Assembly (NCBI RefSeq): GCF_000699445.3
Contig: NC_067200.1
Location: forward strand, 17,614,510 to 17,678,509
DNA length: 64,000 nucleotides
Reading direction: 5' to 3'
Source of the DNA: Schistosoma haematobium
Lineage: Eukaryota; Platyhelminthes; Trematoda; Strigeidida; Schistosomatidae
Shown here: in pieces, positions 13,501 to 22,884 of the stretch
How positions within the stretch are numbered: the stretch's first letter is position 1
Layout of the letters: each line of letters starts with the position of its first letter
Position numbers and translations under genes: made by a program
The notes under the pieces: model-generated
Seen by the model: the letters and a program-made list of their open reading frames with translations, nothing else
The model's database searches: none
What the model was told of the DNA's origin: nothing

Positions 13501-13596
13501 ATTAAAGATATCATCACAATCAGCATCACCATCATCCAATGAGGAATCATCTGATTTGTAGTTAGTTATTAAGGGCATACATTTTTTACTAGCCAT
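889..13596 (-). CDS. TOX-family HMG-box protein gene (nine predicted exons)
   Basis: Predicted exons in transcript order: 13447-13596, 9832-10065, 8282-8355, 8143-8203, 6852-7010, 6294-6355, 5528-5660, 4293-4376, 889-1110. All junctions are GT-AG and all phases agree, giving about 392 aa. The N-terminus (from ATG at 13596) is acidic and serine-rich. Residues around 230-310 form an HMG box: an aromatic pair ([11 protein letters not shown]), a PNASF turn, the ERWNQLS helix, then EKKEYKK. The C-terminal exon has the TOX-type cysteine module (C-x4-C ... YCS-x2-C-V-x2-HC-x4-F-x-W). TOX proteins are nuclear chromatin/transcription factors, and TOX4 works with a PP1-PNUTS complex. The basic stretch before the HMG box of vertebrate TOX is weak here. 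The 61-bp exon is the least certain. Introns carry hammerhead SINEs and RTE debris. Confidence 0.8.
1240..1276. repeat. (GA)n microsatellite
   Basis: About 18 GA units in the last TOX intron. Confidence 0.95.
1578..1735 (+). repeat. Hammerhead-SINE fragment
   Basis: Right half of the SINE: ribozyme-like region near 1620-1665 with both core boxes mutated (CTCACGA, GTACAAC) and the end arm. Inactive remnant. Confidence 0.65.
1823..2285 (+). repeat. 3'-tail repeat of an RTE-like element
   Basis: Dispersed repeat found at least nine times here. It is marked by 'gggaagtcctactcac', 'aatgtccggcg', 'caaaccaatggtg', 'ctccagtatcctg' and a tail ending in an AAATAAATAAA-like run after 'cccttgtaccaatatttatgtg'. 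The same tail closes the RTE-like RT copy at 12590-13240, so it is read as that family's 3' region. Confidence 0.7.
2286..4292. other. Intronic sequence of TOX-like gene, no feature recognised
   Basis: Inside the last intron. No domain, SINE or RTE match is seen. A small open segment at about 4049-4104 with splice-like ends is out of phase with the gene. Confidence 0.5.
4293..4376 (-). CDS. TOX-like exon 8: HMG box, end
   Basis: 28 codons beginning EYKKHSV, which continues the helix-3 pattern after EKK. Acceptor 'aataatttcag', donor 'gtaagt', phase 0-0. The rest is serine/lysine-rich. Confidence 0.7.
4481..4518. repeat. (TG)n microsatellite
   Basis: About 18 TG units followed by TACATATACGTATA. 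Confidence 0.95.
4936..5350 (-). repeat. Full-length hammerhead SINE
   Basis: Complete minus-oriented copy: arm, ribozyme region, box B complement 'gattcgaaccc', box A region 'accactgagctggcc', and a tail. The 16-base phrase that precedes the left arm ('tttcaatagttgaaat') recurs at the right end, again a little more than one monomer. It lies in a TOX intron in sense orientation. Confidence 0.75.
4990..5035 (-). ncRNA. Hammerhead ribozyme motif, core mutated
   Basis: CTGAGGA box, 4-bp stem II and 6-bp stem I are perfect. The conserved GAAA reads AAAA (G12 lost), and the cleavage triplet is GTT. Predicted inactive. Sense to the TOX-like gene. Confidence 0.75.
5528..5660 (-). CDS. TOX-like exon 7: HMG box, first part
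   Basis: Carries helices 1 and 2 of the HMG box: [14 protein letters not shown], then [27 protein letters not shown]. The order F-F-x-E-x-Q-x-A-I-K ... N-A-[ST]-F ... W-x-x-L matches the TOX subclass. Donor 'gtaagt' at a codon boundary. Confidence 0.8.
5878..5923 (-). ncRNA. Hammerhead ribozyme, core intact
   Basis: On the minus strand: stem I GCACTG/CAGTGC (6 bp), box CTGAGGA, stem II GTCC/GGAC with a 7-base loop, GAAA, a very short stem III through CGGCCG, and cleavage site GTC. Every conserved core base is present. Type I layout as in the schistosome Sm-alpha ribozyme. It is in the sense strand of the TOX-like pre-mRNA. Confidence 0.85.
6141..6186 (+). ncRNA. Hammerhead ribozyme, core intact
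   Basis: The same motif on the plus strand, identical base for base to 5878-5923: 6-bp stem I, CTGAGGA, stem II, GAAAC, GTC. Antisense to the TOX-like gene. Confidence 0.85.
6294..6355 (-). CDS. TOX-like exon 6
   Basis: 62-bp exon ([18 protein letters not shown]...), acceptor 'gtttag', donor 'gtaaat', ends in phase 2. Charged linker just before the HMG box. Confidence 0.65.
6852..7010 (-). CDS. TOX-like exon 5
   Basis: 53 codons, acceptor 'ccccag', donor 'gtaagt', phase 0-0. Reads as folded protein ([15 protein letters not shown], then [11 protein letters not shown]) rather than disorder. No family assigned. Confidence 0.7.
7525..8030 (+). repeat. 3'-tail repeat of an RTE-like element
   Basis: Near-complete copy of the repeat described at 1823-2285. 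It ends 'cttgtaccaatgtttatgtgt' and an AT-rich tail. Intronic in the TOX-like gene. Confidence 0.7.
8143..8203 (-). CDS. TOX-like exon 4 (tentative)
   Basis: Weak splice signals (acceptor 'aattttag', donor 'gttagt') and no recognisable domain. It is included because an exon is needed to convert phase 2 of exon 3 into phase 0 of exon 5, and this open segment does so exactly; joining exon 3 straight to exon 5 would meet a stop. The intron to exon 3 would be 78 bp. Confidence 0.35.
8282..8355 (-). CDS. TOX-like exon 3
   Basis: Acceptor 'tttattttgcag' and consensus donor 'gtaagt'. Open in the frame demanded by exon 2 ([14 protein letters not shown]...), leaving two bases over. Confidence 0.6.
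8690..8900 (+). pseudogene. RTE-like reverse transcriptase fragment
   Basis: Decayed RT segment matching the part that in related copies precedes 'YGSETWPL'. It shares its wording with 40330-40440 (minus) and 44575-44700. Many stops and frame changes. Confidence 0.5.
9832..10065 (-). CDS. TOX-like exon 2
   Basis: 78 codons, acceptor 'tttag' and donor 'gtaaga', phase 0 on both sides. Low-complexity acidic-serine segment ([17 protein letters not shown]). No domain is recognised; it resembles the disordered N-terminal activation regions of TOX proteins in composition only. Confidence 0.7.
10372..11095 (-). pseudogene. Internally deleted RTE-like element: endonuclease joined to 3' end
   Basis: From the left edge of the minus strand, frames read as an apurinic-like endonuclease ([18 protein letters not shown], then [11 protein letters not shown], the GDFNA motif, then [11 protein letters not shown]). 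The reading then jumps directly to the C-terminal phrase [19 protein letters not shown] found at the end of the RT in other copies. The whole RT body is missing. The 3' end terminates in a CAGT tetranucleotide run at 10375-10390. Confidence 0.6.
11490..12150 (+). pseudogene. RTE-like reverse transcriptase 3' half, decayed
   Basis: Reads [52 protein letters not shown] and [10 protein letters not shown] in shifting frames, closing 'gtaacaggcataagtaagtaa'. This is the C-terminal part of an RTE-type RT. Same family as 33185-34010. Broken by stops and frameshifts; lies in TOX intron 1. Confidence 0.7.
12590..13240 (+). pseudogene. RTE-like reverse transcriptase C-terminus plus 3' tail
   Basis: An open stretch from 12678 encodes [46 protein letters not shown] and [10 protein letters not shown], the end of an RTE-type protein, preceded by [14 protein letters not shown] in the same frame. 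After the stop comes the tail 'ggcgcatatgcatctggtgc ... cttgtaccaatatttgtgttc' and AAATAAAC units. It links the orphan tail repeats to an RT family. Confidence 0.75.
13447..13596 (-). CDS. TOX-like exon 1 (start exon)
   Basis: Starts at ATG 13594-13596 (MASKKCMPL) and codes 50 residues rich in D, E and S ([14 protein letters not shown], ending DEDDQPL). Donor 'gttagt' follows at a codon boundary, matching the phase-0 start of the next exon. The frame is also open a little upstream, so an upstream coding exon spliced at 'gcag' near 13611 cannot be excluded. Confidence 0.6.
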
Positions 13597-16500
13597 AAAT
13601 AATATTAACCCTGCGGTTTGATACAAAAAAACCCCGAGTACTCCTGCGTTTAACGGTAACCTTTAGAACTGACAAGTAGAAAGATAAAGAACTTATGAAA
13701 TACAAAGAATATCAATTCGTTTAAGTATATGGCTGTGAAAACGAATTAATGTTGAGTTTCTAAATAATTAGCGGTTATGGCAACTTCAATTTATATCAAG
13801 ATAAGACGGGTGGAATGTAGAGTCTGACACAAAACTGCATGACTTAAAGTTAGCATATCCAACCCAATAGAGGTAGAACCGGAAAAAGGTAACGAAAAAA
13901 AGACCGGACAAAAAATAAACAAACATAATAAACATCACCACTTTTAGAAATAGAAAACGAAGCGAACTTGAAGTATCAACTGCCCTTTAATTTTAATAGA
14001 TATCAACTTGCCAACATATACAAGACAACAGTATAAATAATTTAACTAATTTGACTTCGGGTTTAAACATTAACCAATAAAATGTTTCAAGTCAAGTATA
14101 AAATCAGTTATAAGCAATGTTGAAGCTGGCGTATGCCGGCACTGATTTAAGTTGCCACACCATGTAAGCGCAAAGAGTATTTGTCAAGACAAATACTAAA
14201 ACGGTAAAATAGTGACAGTAATAGCAATAATTAAAAAAGATCAGACAAAGATGTGGCTCGAGAAAACTCCAACCCGTGGAGTAATGAAAAAAGTTTCAAA
14301 TAGTTTAAGGACTCAGGACGTAAAAAAGGGAAAGGTAAATGGACCTGCATCATTCACCTCAATTTTGAGGCACGCCACCTAGTTTTCAATAACTGGTTAC
14401 AATAGTCGAGTGAACCCTAACGAGTTAGTCTGCACGTACCAACACGGCTATCATTCAATAGATTAATGAAATGCCATGTCTTAGTGTCACCCCCTCTAGT
14501 CTTCTTTCAGATAAATCCAACGAACATTACATATTGAAAAAGTGGATGTACAGTTATAAATGGAAATACTATAAAATGACCGACGAAATGGATGAACAAT
14601 AACATAATTGGTCATCAGATTTTAGTCCAACTGACAGGTTGTAACTGATTATCATATAACAGCAGGAGATCAATGATGATGGCTTATATGTACGATGATG
14701 TCTGTTGAAAATCGTAAGGAATATACAAGCTACAGTCAGATCGCCTTAATAAATTGTACGTATTCTCGTGGTTTTATCCCATCAACCTTCACTGCTTCCT
14801 ATGCTAGTTGTTACACTGCTTTACCTATTTCGAACCAGCGTGGATAAACAAGCGGGGTGAGGAATAAAAAGCAATCTTATTTGGCTTGCCAACGTTGAAA
14901 TGGCTTAAACTATTTCAAGACTTATCAATTGAGATTAATTAATCGCAATTGATGAGTCTTCACCAGAAAGAGTTGTCAATCGCATACTGCAGGCAAATAA
15001 GGCTTTTAAAGAGACTGATCTCTGAACAGAATTAAGCAACGAAGTGACTAACCATTCATCCTTATACCTGACCCCTACCTTGACACAACACTAATTCCTG
15101 ACCTTAACTCCCAACACTACTTCCCAATTAAACCTATCTGCACTATCTTACAGTATTAACATAAAATGTTACTGGAATGGACCCTTTTCTGATAAATACG
15201 TTATAACATTCTAGTCACAAAAAAACCACGAATGACAGTCAACACGCCAATGCGGAATACGCGCCATGACCTAGAAATCGTAATTTGCTACCTGATTATC
15301 TCATACCTGTACTTTGATCTATGTCTAAATGTAGTTATGGATACCAATATGTTAAGCACTCCAAATAGAGTCACGCACTGTTGAGTTCTATTACATGGTT
15401 AGAGTTGATGCATCCTATTGAGATGTGAATAAGTTCCCAGCTTGAGATTTCGACCAGCTGTAACTACATTGGTACGAACGAATAACTTTTGTTTTTAGCC
15501 AGTGATCATATTGTTATCTTTATATGGATACCCAGATCTATAGGACGTCCTGTAGTGTAGTTACTCTGATACCTAAAGGCTAGGAAGAGTTCAGGATGGA
15601 ATAAAGGTCAAAGTAATTATACATCACCTCTGAAAAGACTGGGAGTTCTTCGCAGATATATCAAGACTAGCCAAGAGTGCTGCAGTATTACCGAAATATT
15701 CAGAATTTCACGAGTCTGTTCGACTTTTTATTGGGTATGACGTCTATCTTCTTTAGAACGTATTCGTTGGTATTAGGAATAATGATCGACTTACCTGGTC
15801 CTTGAAATAGTGCTTCATCAACATCTCTGTTATATGTGCTTAAATCGCTGCTATCTAGAATTCAAACCGTAGACTTTCCGACATTCTTCACCTCAGTCCC
15901 CGTTTCTGGTCAAAGACTGCTTCCACGAAAATACGTAACTTCTGCAGACGCTACATATCAAATATTTAAATGGTGAATGGTTTTAAAAAAAGACTCTTTC
16001 GTCACAGACTGTTTAGGAATTGTATGCTGCAGGAAAAATCTGCCTACTTAAGTGACTATTCACTAAATGTTGTAACAGCAATGGAACCGACTGCATTTAT
16101 TTACGTCCTGATGAAATTTTCCTCACCATCATTATGACGAGAGTACCTGAGAGCACCCCGTACCATTCATCCAGAGTGCGATTGCTTCTGCAACAAAGTG
16201 AGAACAATCATCTGACCTTAATACTATATAGACCTCCTTCCTACTAGAATTGTCCAGTAATCTCTAATGCTGGAAATTCAGTAGGTCATACTGAAATGTT
16301 GAAATCTGATACCCCGAGTTTTTAAATAAATGACGAACTGTATACTACCTGTGTTAACAATAAAATCGTCGAATAAACCAAGTGATGTTATTAATTGCTT
16401 CTGAATCCGGAAAGTATGTTTCGAAATCGTGGATATTGATAACATATCCAATCATTGAAAACACCCATATTAATAAGATCCTCATAACAAAGTTTTTCCC

Positions 16501-16944
16501 AACTGGAGGCGAGAAAAAACTCTACCTGTAGCCCTTCTACTGTTACTGCTGGTCCCAAGCCCAGATAAAAGAAAAATATCGGGCATGGGATTAGCAACCA
16601 CACCCAGTGGACGGTAACTTTGTCTAAATAAACACCAAACCCAAAGTTCATTTAAACCAACCAAACTACTCTGGTAGTTGAAGGTTCTTCATTTAGAAAA
16701 ATTATGAGACCTTTTAGTTAAAGCCGAAATTCTGTGGAATTTATGAGCCGACAAACCTCCTCACCAGAGCAATGATTAACGTAGGTACATGGAATGTATG
16801 AGCAATGTAGGAGACAAGGAGAACTATTCAAGGAGCTATGAAAATTAGAATATACAACTCACTGATTCTCGAAATAAGCGAAACCTACTAGACATTACCT
16901 TAACAGAAACATTTGCTCCCGGCGAAATGCTATTGTAATCTGAT
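13597..16944. other. No recognisable feature
   Basis: Upstream of the TOX start codon. No domain, SINE or LTR phrase is seen on either strand. The TOX promoter presumably lies near 13.6-14 kb but no motif decides its position. Short ORFs at 16391-16664 resemble nothing known to me. Confidence 0.5.
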
Positions 16945-17830
16945 CTGGTGTCGCTTTCCGCTTGTAGAATTCAGCAAGGTTGATATAGCTTCTCAGCCGT
17001 GGAAGTAGACTAATTCGGACCTTATGTAGCCAAGAGAGGAAGGTCATTGGAAGTAAAATATAGATGTATATTTACTTGTTTACAAACACGAGTACTATGT
17101 ATTGAAGTGACGTATAATCTGAACACTGATACACTTAAAAATATCATTATTGTGTTTAATGGAAAAAAGCGGGAAGCCTGTTGAAGTATACAGTGACAAT
17201 TAACCGAATTTTGGGGGTTTAGTCTCCGAACTAAGTAAATTTGTTCAACAGTGAAACCAGAAAAGGATGACTAATGAATTGTCAACTACACAGATCCAAT
17301 GGCATTTCAACTTGCCCTTATTTAGCCACACAGGTGGAGTATGGGAAACGACGATTAAATCAACACAGCGGCTGTTATTATTGACCACCAAAATACAGTA
17401 TTTTACTGACGAGAACTTTAAACAATCGGCTTTTAACCCCAGTTATCATGGACGCTAACGGTAAACCAGGTTTGTCCTCAAATATTTTGCTGTTGTTGGG
17501 AGAATGTGACAGAATGGTCAAGGAACGTTACATCAGAAATAAGTATGACAAATGTTGGAAACAGGTTAATTATCAAGCTGATGTGTTTTCAAAAAGGGAA
17601 CTAAAAAAATATTTACCATCCATACAAACACGTCACAAATGGTTAGTCGAACGTCGCAGTTTCCAGAAAGAAGACACTATAATTGTAGGTTCGGAAGTTT
17701 TGACTCGTGAAAGGTGGCCCTGAGAAGTGATAGAAGTTTGTGAAAAAATAATGACGGGAATTTTGCGAAGTAAGCGATCACGACCGGTGCATTTAAGGTC
17801 ATTTCCTGTGCCAGAATGAATTAGTGATAA
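16945..17830 (+). pseudogene. Old BEL/Pao integrase and C-terminal remnant
   Basis: Nucleotides 16985-17180 follow the integrase core of the intact element at 23800-23950 closely but with many stops. Next come an open segment with FSHTGGVWETTIKST (the H-x-GGVWE motif with catalytic Glu) and, from 17448, a region ending DTIIVGSEVLTRERWP and SRPVHLRSFPVP, the usual C-terminal domain of BEL polyproteins. It keeps exactly the part that the young element at 19042-24919 has lost. No LTRs are seen next to it. Confidence 0.75.
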
Positions 17831-18149
17831 TAATCTACAACTAGAGAAATTAAAATGAAACAGCGAGCATGGAACAACAAAGCAATAATTACCAAAATAT
17901 GTCGATCAGGTTCACCATAATGCATGTGTCATGTGACACTGTGATATGCCATTGATGTTTGATATTATTCAAATTAGTTAATGTTACTGGGGGCAGGGTT
18001 AACGTAAAGTGACAGAAGATAGGTGGTTTCACTTAGGGAGTTCACTAACAAAAATGTCTAAACATTCAAAGTTCCTATAATCTCACTTGCGGAATAAGAA
18101 ACACCAACAGGTGCTAGAACATTTAATGCATTTTCAGACGAGCAGAATG

Positions 18150-19036
18150 CATCAATACAGCGAACAAACTCGAAATGGTTTCTTTACAACATTTACGTGC
18201 CCATAAGATGTTCGTTAATAATAATAGCAACAGAGAATGGGAGTGATTTTATCGTACGGACAGATTGTGTTGGATTATTCCAGAGTCAAAAAAATTGCAG
18301 GTAGAGTAATTCATACGGAGAGATGATTTAGAATGAGTGTGTTTCACAAATGACAAGGAGCTACGAATGTCGTATTAAGAAGTTTCTGCATATTAAATCA
18401 CTTGATTTGATAAAAGGATAGTTTATTATTTTAAAGAAAAGAATAAGATCGAGTTTTTGTCTTCTCTTCCATAAAGGGTCGAGCTCAAGCTTAATAAATC
18501 TAAAATTATTAACCAAGAGTAAGAAGTGTAAATCATCTCAGTACTGATTCCCAGCCTTCATTTATCCTTTGTGTGCGCACTACTAAGAATAAACGTGCAG
18601 TGTTCTAGAAGTGGTTGAACACAAACTTCGTACATTGAAATACGTAACTCATTGTTAGAAAGGTTTCGAATTATGTAGCCTACAGGGCGTTGAGACTTGG
18701 AAGTCTGCTTCAATATCTGTTCTGTAAACGAGTCGTAGGAGTGCTTAAGTCCCAAGTCTTCTACTGTGTGTAACCTAGATAACACTTCACAATTTATGGT
18801 AAGATCTGAGTTGAGTGATGCATTAGCAAAGTATATCCACCTACATTTCGTTGTGCCAAGCTCCAACTGCCATTTTAAACACCACTATGCTACAATGTCG
18901 ACGCAATTTCGTAGATTGTTCAGCTCATGTGAAGAAAATGAATACAGTACCTTAAGATAATCTGCATATAGAAGGGGCTTACCCACACAAATCTTTCACA
19001 ACTATCATTGATAAACACTAAAAAGAGCAAAGGGCC
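18150..19036 (-). pseudogene. Reverse transcriptase, second half (CR1-like)
   Basis: Starts GPLLFLVFINDS at the insertion edge and carries a YAD-type catalytic region near 18965, then 18558-18866 (MELGTTKCRWIYF ... VCVQPLLEHCTFIL) and, shifted, LDPLWKRRQKLDLIL. Terminal stops and frameshifts. Confidence 0.75.
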
Positions 19037-19041
19037 CATGA
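19037..19041. repeat. Target site duplication (left), CATGA
   Basis: Matches 24920-24924; 5 bp as expected for BEL/Pao integrases. Confidence 0.9.
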
Positions 19042-19595
19042 TGTAAGATCCATTTTGAATGTGTTGTGTGTTGGTGAAAGTCCCTCCATGTATATACTTG
19101 TACTTTATTCCTATTGATCACATTAGTTGTACATTGTTGTATTTTGATTACATTTGAATTGTTAATATTTTTATTTTTTGTTATAGTTTTTGTTTTTATT
19201 ACGCATTCACTAAGTTTGTGTTTCTTCCTGAACTGCATCTGCGTTGTTTTACTTGACACTTGTTCTTGGCCGTAGCCATATTGATTTGATCCTCCTGTTG
19301 TGTGTGATCTATCCAGTCAGGATAGAATAACGTTCATTTGTTGTGATTGGTAATTTTTCCTCATCTTCTATCAACTTCTTTATTTATTGTAATTTAGATT
19401 TAATTGATTGAACAATCATTGGTTGAATAGCCGGGTGATAATATTTGTTTAGGTAACGATTTACATATAAATTTATGATGAATTATAGAACCGCTAGTTA
19501 CCCGATTACTTGTTCTGATTTCGACGGGAAAGGGCGCGTATCTAAAGTCACGGAAGGCTATTCTTCAACATCCAAATCGTAGTTTGGATCCTACA
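19042..19595 (+). repeat. 5' LTR of BEL/Pao element
   Basis: Begins TGTAAGATCC and ends GGATCCTACA, so it has TG...CA ends within a short inverted repeat. Contains long T-rich U3-like sequence. Confidence 0.92.
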
Positions 19596-19677
19596 GTTCT
19601 AAACAATTATTACTTGGCCGAAATCCTTTGGTAATCGTTCGCGGATTTTCTGGAAATAATTGGTCGTTTCGCTTATA

Positions 19678-22600
19678 ATGCCAGTCAATCGTCGAAGGAG
19701 ATCAGGCTCAAAGTTCGTCGATGTTAATGAAGAATCCCCTATTGTCAAGCAAGTGCCTTGTGACGTCCTTAAGGGTCATGGTTCAGACTTAAATAGGGTT
19801 GATTATCATGGCAGTGATTCTAGTCTTAATTCGATGTCAGATGACGTAAAAAATCTTAGTTTAAAGGAGGAGCAAAGGCCAGAATTACTAGGAAAGAGCA
19901 TGTTGCCTATAGTTCATGTTGTTGGCCCAGAACTACCAAAGGTTGAACTGAGTTATTTCGATGGAGAGCCAAGAGGTTATTGGAAGTTTATAAGGCAATT
20001 TGAGACGTATGTAGCATCAAGAATCACGGATGATAGCCAGCGCTTGCTCTATTTGATACACTATTGTAAGGGCAAGGCTAAAACAGCTATTGAAGGTTGC
20101 GTCATGATGGAGGCATCCTCTGGCTATAAAAGAGCAAGGGAGATTTTAAAACGTTTTTTCGGACAGTCTCGCGTAATTGCTCGAGAAACACTAGAGGACT
20201 TATTCAGTGCTGTGAATTTTGAGTATATTGACGGGGACCAACTATCAAACTTGGCTATTAAAATGGAAAACTGTGCCATGGTCTTGGAACAGATGAATTA
20301 TACTTCTGATCTAAATTCCTTAGTTACCTTGGAAAGAATAGTGAGACTCTTGCCTCAACCTATGCAAGCCCAGTGGGCGGACTGGGTGGATAAATTGACT
20401 GAAGATAACAGGGAACCGACCTTCGACGAGCTCACTCAGTTTATCGCATCGCGTGCGAGAGTGGCTTGTAGTAGATTTGGACGGTTAGCAAACCGTTCAA
20501 GAAAAGGACATAACGTAAAGACGAACTGTCACGTGCAATCAGAGCAAGGGAATAGTTTGACAACGAAAACTAAATGCAGTATGTGTTCCTACGACCATGC
20601 CATTGATAAATGTCCACAGTTCTTAGCGCTTACAGTTCAAGACCGATGGTCTCACGCTAAAAGCGAGGGTATCTGTTTCGTCTGTCTTAGACAAGGACAT
20701 AGAGTTAAGGAATGTAAGCTGACAAAGCGCTGTAACGTTGAGGGTTGTGAAAAGAAACACCATTCTTTGTTGCACAGCGAGAGTGATAAACCTGGTATCT
20801 CGAATTGTTGCGGATATACTAAATCACTAATCAGTCTAGTGTGTTTAGGCATGATTCCCGTACGGTTGAAATCGCGAAAAGCCGAGATTGTGGGTTATGC
20901 TCTGTTGGACAACGGTTCTGATGTGACACTGATAAAATCAAACTGTTTGAGGTCTCTCGGGCTGAGCGAAGACGAAGCATCAGTGGTAGTTGAGACTGTG
21001 GGCGGTAATAGAACAATGAAGGTCACGAGTGCGCCTTTTGAGGTATATTCTTTAGATCGATCTGAACATGTTACGATTGAAGGAGCTCTGATTGTAGCAA
21101 GTATACCAGGTCATAAGCCAACAAGGTCAGCAATGAACAACCTAGTTAAGTGGCCGCATTTAAGCGATGTGCCAGTAGATAGTCTAGACTCTGAAGAAGT
21201 TTTACTGTTGATTGGTTGCGACGTACCAGAAGCACATTGGGTGTTAGACCAACGGTTGGGTGGAAGGAAGAACCCTTACGCATTGAAAACGTTGCTAGGG
21301 TGGACGGTTTTCGGACCTGCGTCATATTCGGAATATAGGAAAAGAGTTGTTAGTCATACCAGTAAGATACAGACATTGGAGAACGAAATACGTAAGCCTT
21401 ATGACGTAGAGTTTTCAGATGCTTATTCAAGTGATAAATCATTAGCAGTAGACGACAAGGCGGCTATAAAGATTGTGGGAGGAGGCACGCGCTTCGACAG
21501 TGGTCATTTTGTAGTTTCTATACCGTGGAAAAAGAATCCAGATATGAAAGTGGATAATTATGAAGTAGCAAACCGTAGATTACAAAGTTTGAAGGGTATG
21601 TTGTCGAAGGATGTCAGTCTGCACATCAGGTATATCAAAAGTATTGAAAGTGATTTTACTAAGACTTATGCGGAGAGGGTCTTTGAAATATATCTGCAGT
21701 CTTATTATCGCCCTCGATGGTATTTACCTCATCATGCAGTATTAAACATGGAAAAACCAGAAGAACTTAGAGTGATCCTTGGTTGTGCCGCACAGTTTGC
21801 AGGGGTTTCCATAAATGATATGATTTATCAAGAACCCGATACCACCGCTGAGTTAAGGTGTATATTAATAAGTTTTCGAAAGGAGGCAGTTGCAATCCCT
21901 GCAGATGTTGAAGAAATGTTCATGCAAGTGAAGGTCCCTGAGTCTGATCGAGGAGCTTTAAGATTTCTGTGGTGGCAGGGGGGAGACATGTCGAAAGAAC
22001 CATCCGAGTTTCAAATGACATCTCATCCATTTGGCGCCATATCATCGCCGTTTTGCGCGAACTTTGCCTTGAATAAGACGGCCCAAATATTCTCTGACGG
22101 TTATCATGGTTACGTCGTAGATGCTGTTAAGAATAATTTCTATGTCGATGATTGCTTGGTATCTTTTCCCACTTGTGATCAAGCAAAGAGTTTCGTCAAG
22201 CAGATAAGTGAATTATTATGTAGAGGAGGTTTCAAACTAAAGAAATGGGTTACCAACTCGGAGGAGGTAAGGACCATCTTGCCTGATGTATGTAAAGAAC
22301 AGTCCTTGATAGAAATGTCAACGGATTACGACACTACTCATCGAACCCTAGGTGTAGAATGGGATCTTAAACAAGATGTATTTAAGTTTTACTTTGATGC
22401 ACCGGAAAGGCCTCTGACTAGGAGAGGTATTTTATCTATAGTTACTTCTCTGTTCGATCCTCTGGGTCTAATTGCTCCAGTCTGTCTTACTGCCAAACTT
22501 CTCTTGCAAAAATTATGTAGGTCCCAAATAGGCTGGGATCAGCCTCTCAACGAGCCATACCTGTCCGCGTGGCTAGGCTGGGTAAGTTTTATGCGTCAGA

Positions 22601-22884
22601 TAGGTCACGTCACGGTAGCTCGAGGTATTAAGAGGAGAATCGACGAACCCGACGCGAAAGTGGAATTGCACTTGTTCAGTGATGCTTCAGAGGTTGGTTA
22701 TGGAGCAGTTGCGTACGCACGAGTCAGCTATTTGAAGGAGCCACCATATTGTATTTTGTTGTACAGCAAGTCTAGGGTAGCACCTATCAGACGAGTCACT
22801 ATACCGAGACTTGAGATGGCGGCAGCGGTGTTAAGTGTGAGGCTTAGTGAAGTGTTACAGAGAAGTCTGCCTAATTTTTTCTGA
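19678..22884 (+). CDS. BEL gag-protease-RT-RNase H polyprotein, ended by in-frame TGA
   Basis: Starts at ATG 19678 (MPVNRRRRSG) and codes 1068 aa. Gag region has a retrotransposon-type core (SYFDGEPRGYWKFIRQFETYV) and two zinc-binding stretches at about residues 303-365 (CSMCSYDHAIDKC, CFVCLRQGHRVKEC, HH). The aspartic protease follows with LLDNGSDVTLI. RT motifs are VEEMFMQVKVP, SSPFCANFALN and YVDDCLV (catalytic YVDD). RNase H begins LHLFSDASEVGYGAVAY and VTIPRLEMAAAV. The frame is stopped by TGA, and the same frame stays open downstream into TDSMIV, the next RNase H block. So a single nonsense codon cuts the polyprotein inside RNase H. Confidence 0.9.
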   Translation: MPVNRRRRSGSKFVDVNEESPIVKQVPCDVLKGHGSDLNRVDYHGSDSSLNSMSDDVKNLSLKEEQRPELLGKSMLPIVHVVGPELPKVELSYFDGEPRGYWKFIRQFETYVASRITDDSQRLLYLIHYCKGKAKTAIEGCVMMEASSGYKRAREILKRFFGQSRVIARETLEDLFSAVNFEYIDGDQLSNLAIKMENCAMVLEQMNYTSDLNSLVTLERIVRLLPQPMQAQWADWVDKLTEDNREPTFDELTQFIASRARVACSRFGRLANRSRKGHNVKTNCHVQSEQGNSLTTKTKCSMCSYDHAIDKCPQFLALTVQDRWSHAKSEGICFVCLRQGHRVKECKLTKRCNVEGCEKKHHSLLHSESDKPGISNCCGYTKSLISLVCLGMIPVRLKSRKAEIVGYALLDNGSDVTLIKSNCLRSLGLSEDEASVVVETVGGNRTMKVTSAPFEVYSLDRSEHVTIEGALIVASIPGHKPTRSAMNNLVKWPHLSDVPVDSLDSEEVLLLIGCDVPEAHWVLDQRLGGRKNPYALKTLLGWTVFGPASYSEYRKRVVSHTSKIQTLENEIRKPYDVEFSDAYSSDKSLAVDDKAAIKIVGGGTRFDSGHFVVSIPWKKNPDMKVDNYEVANRRLQSLKGMLSKDVSLHIRYIKSIESDFTKTYAERVFEIYLQSYYRPRWYLPHHAVLNMEKPEELRVILGCAAQFAGVSINDMIYQEPDTTAELRCILISFRKEAVAIPADVEEMFMQVKVPESDRGALRFLWWQGGDMSKEPSEFQMTSHPFGAISSPFCANFALNKTAQIFSDGYHGYVVDAVKNNFYVDDCLVSFPTCDQAKSFVKQISELLCRGGFKLKKWVTNSEEVRTILPDVCKEQSLIEMSTDYDTTHRTLGVEWDLKQDVFKFYFDAPERPLTRRGILSIVTSLFDPLGLIAPVCLTAKLLLQKLCRSQIGWDQPLNEPYLSAWLGWVSFMRQIGHVTVARGIKRRIDEPDAKVELHLFSDASEVGYGAVAYARVSYLKEPPYCILLYSKSRVAPIRRVTIPRLEMAAAVLSVRLSEVLQRSLPNFF

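Noticed and set aside
19005..19259. Antisense ORF of 70-120 codons in all three LTR copies
   Set aside because: Starts at GTG, low-complexity Lys/Asn composition from T-rich LTR sequence. Its preservation is explained by LTR identity and youth.
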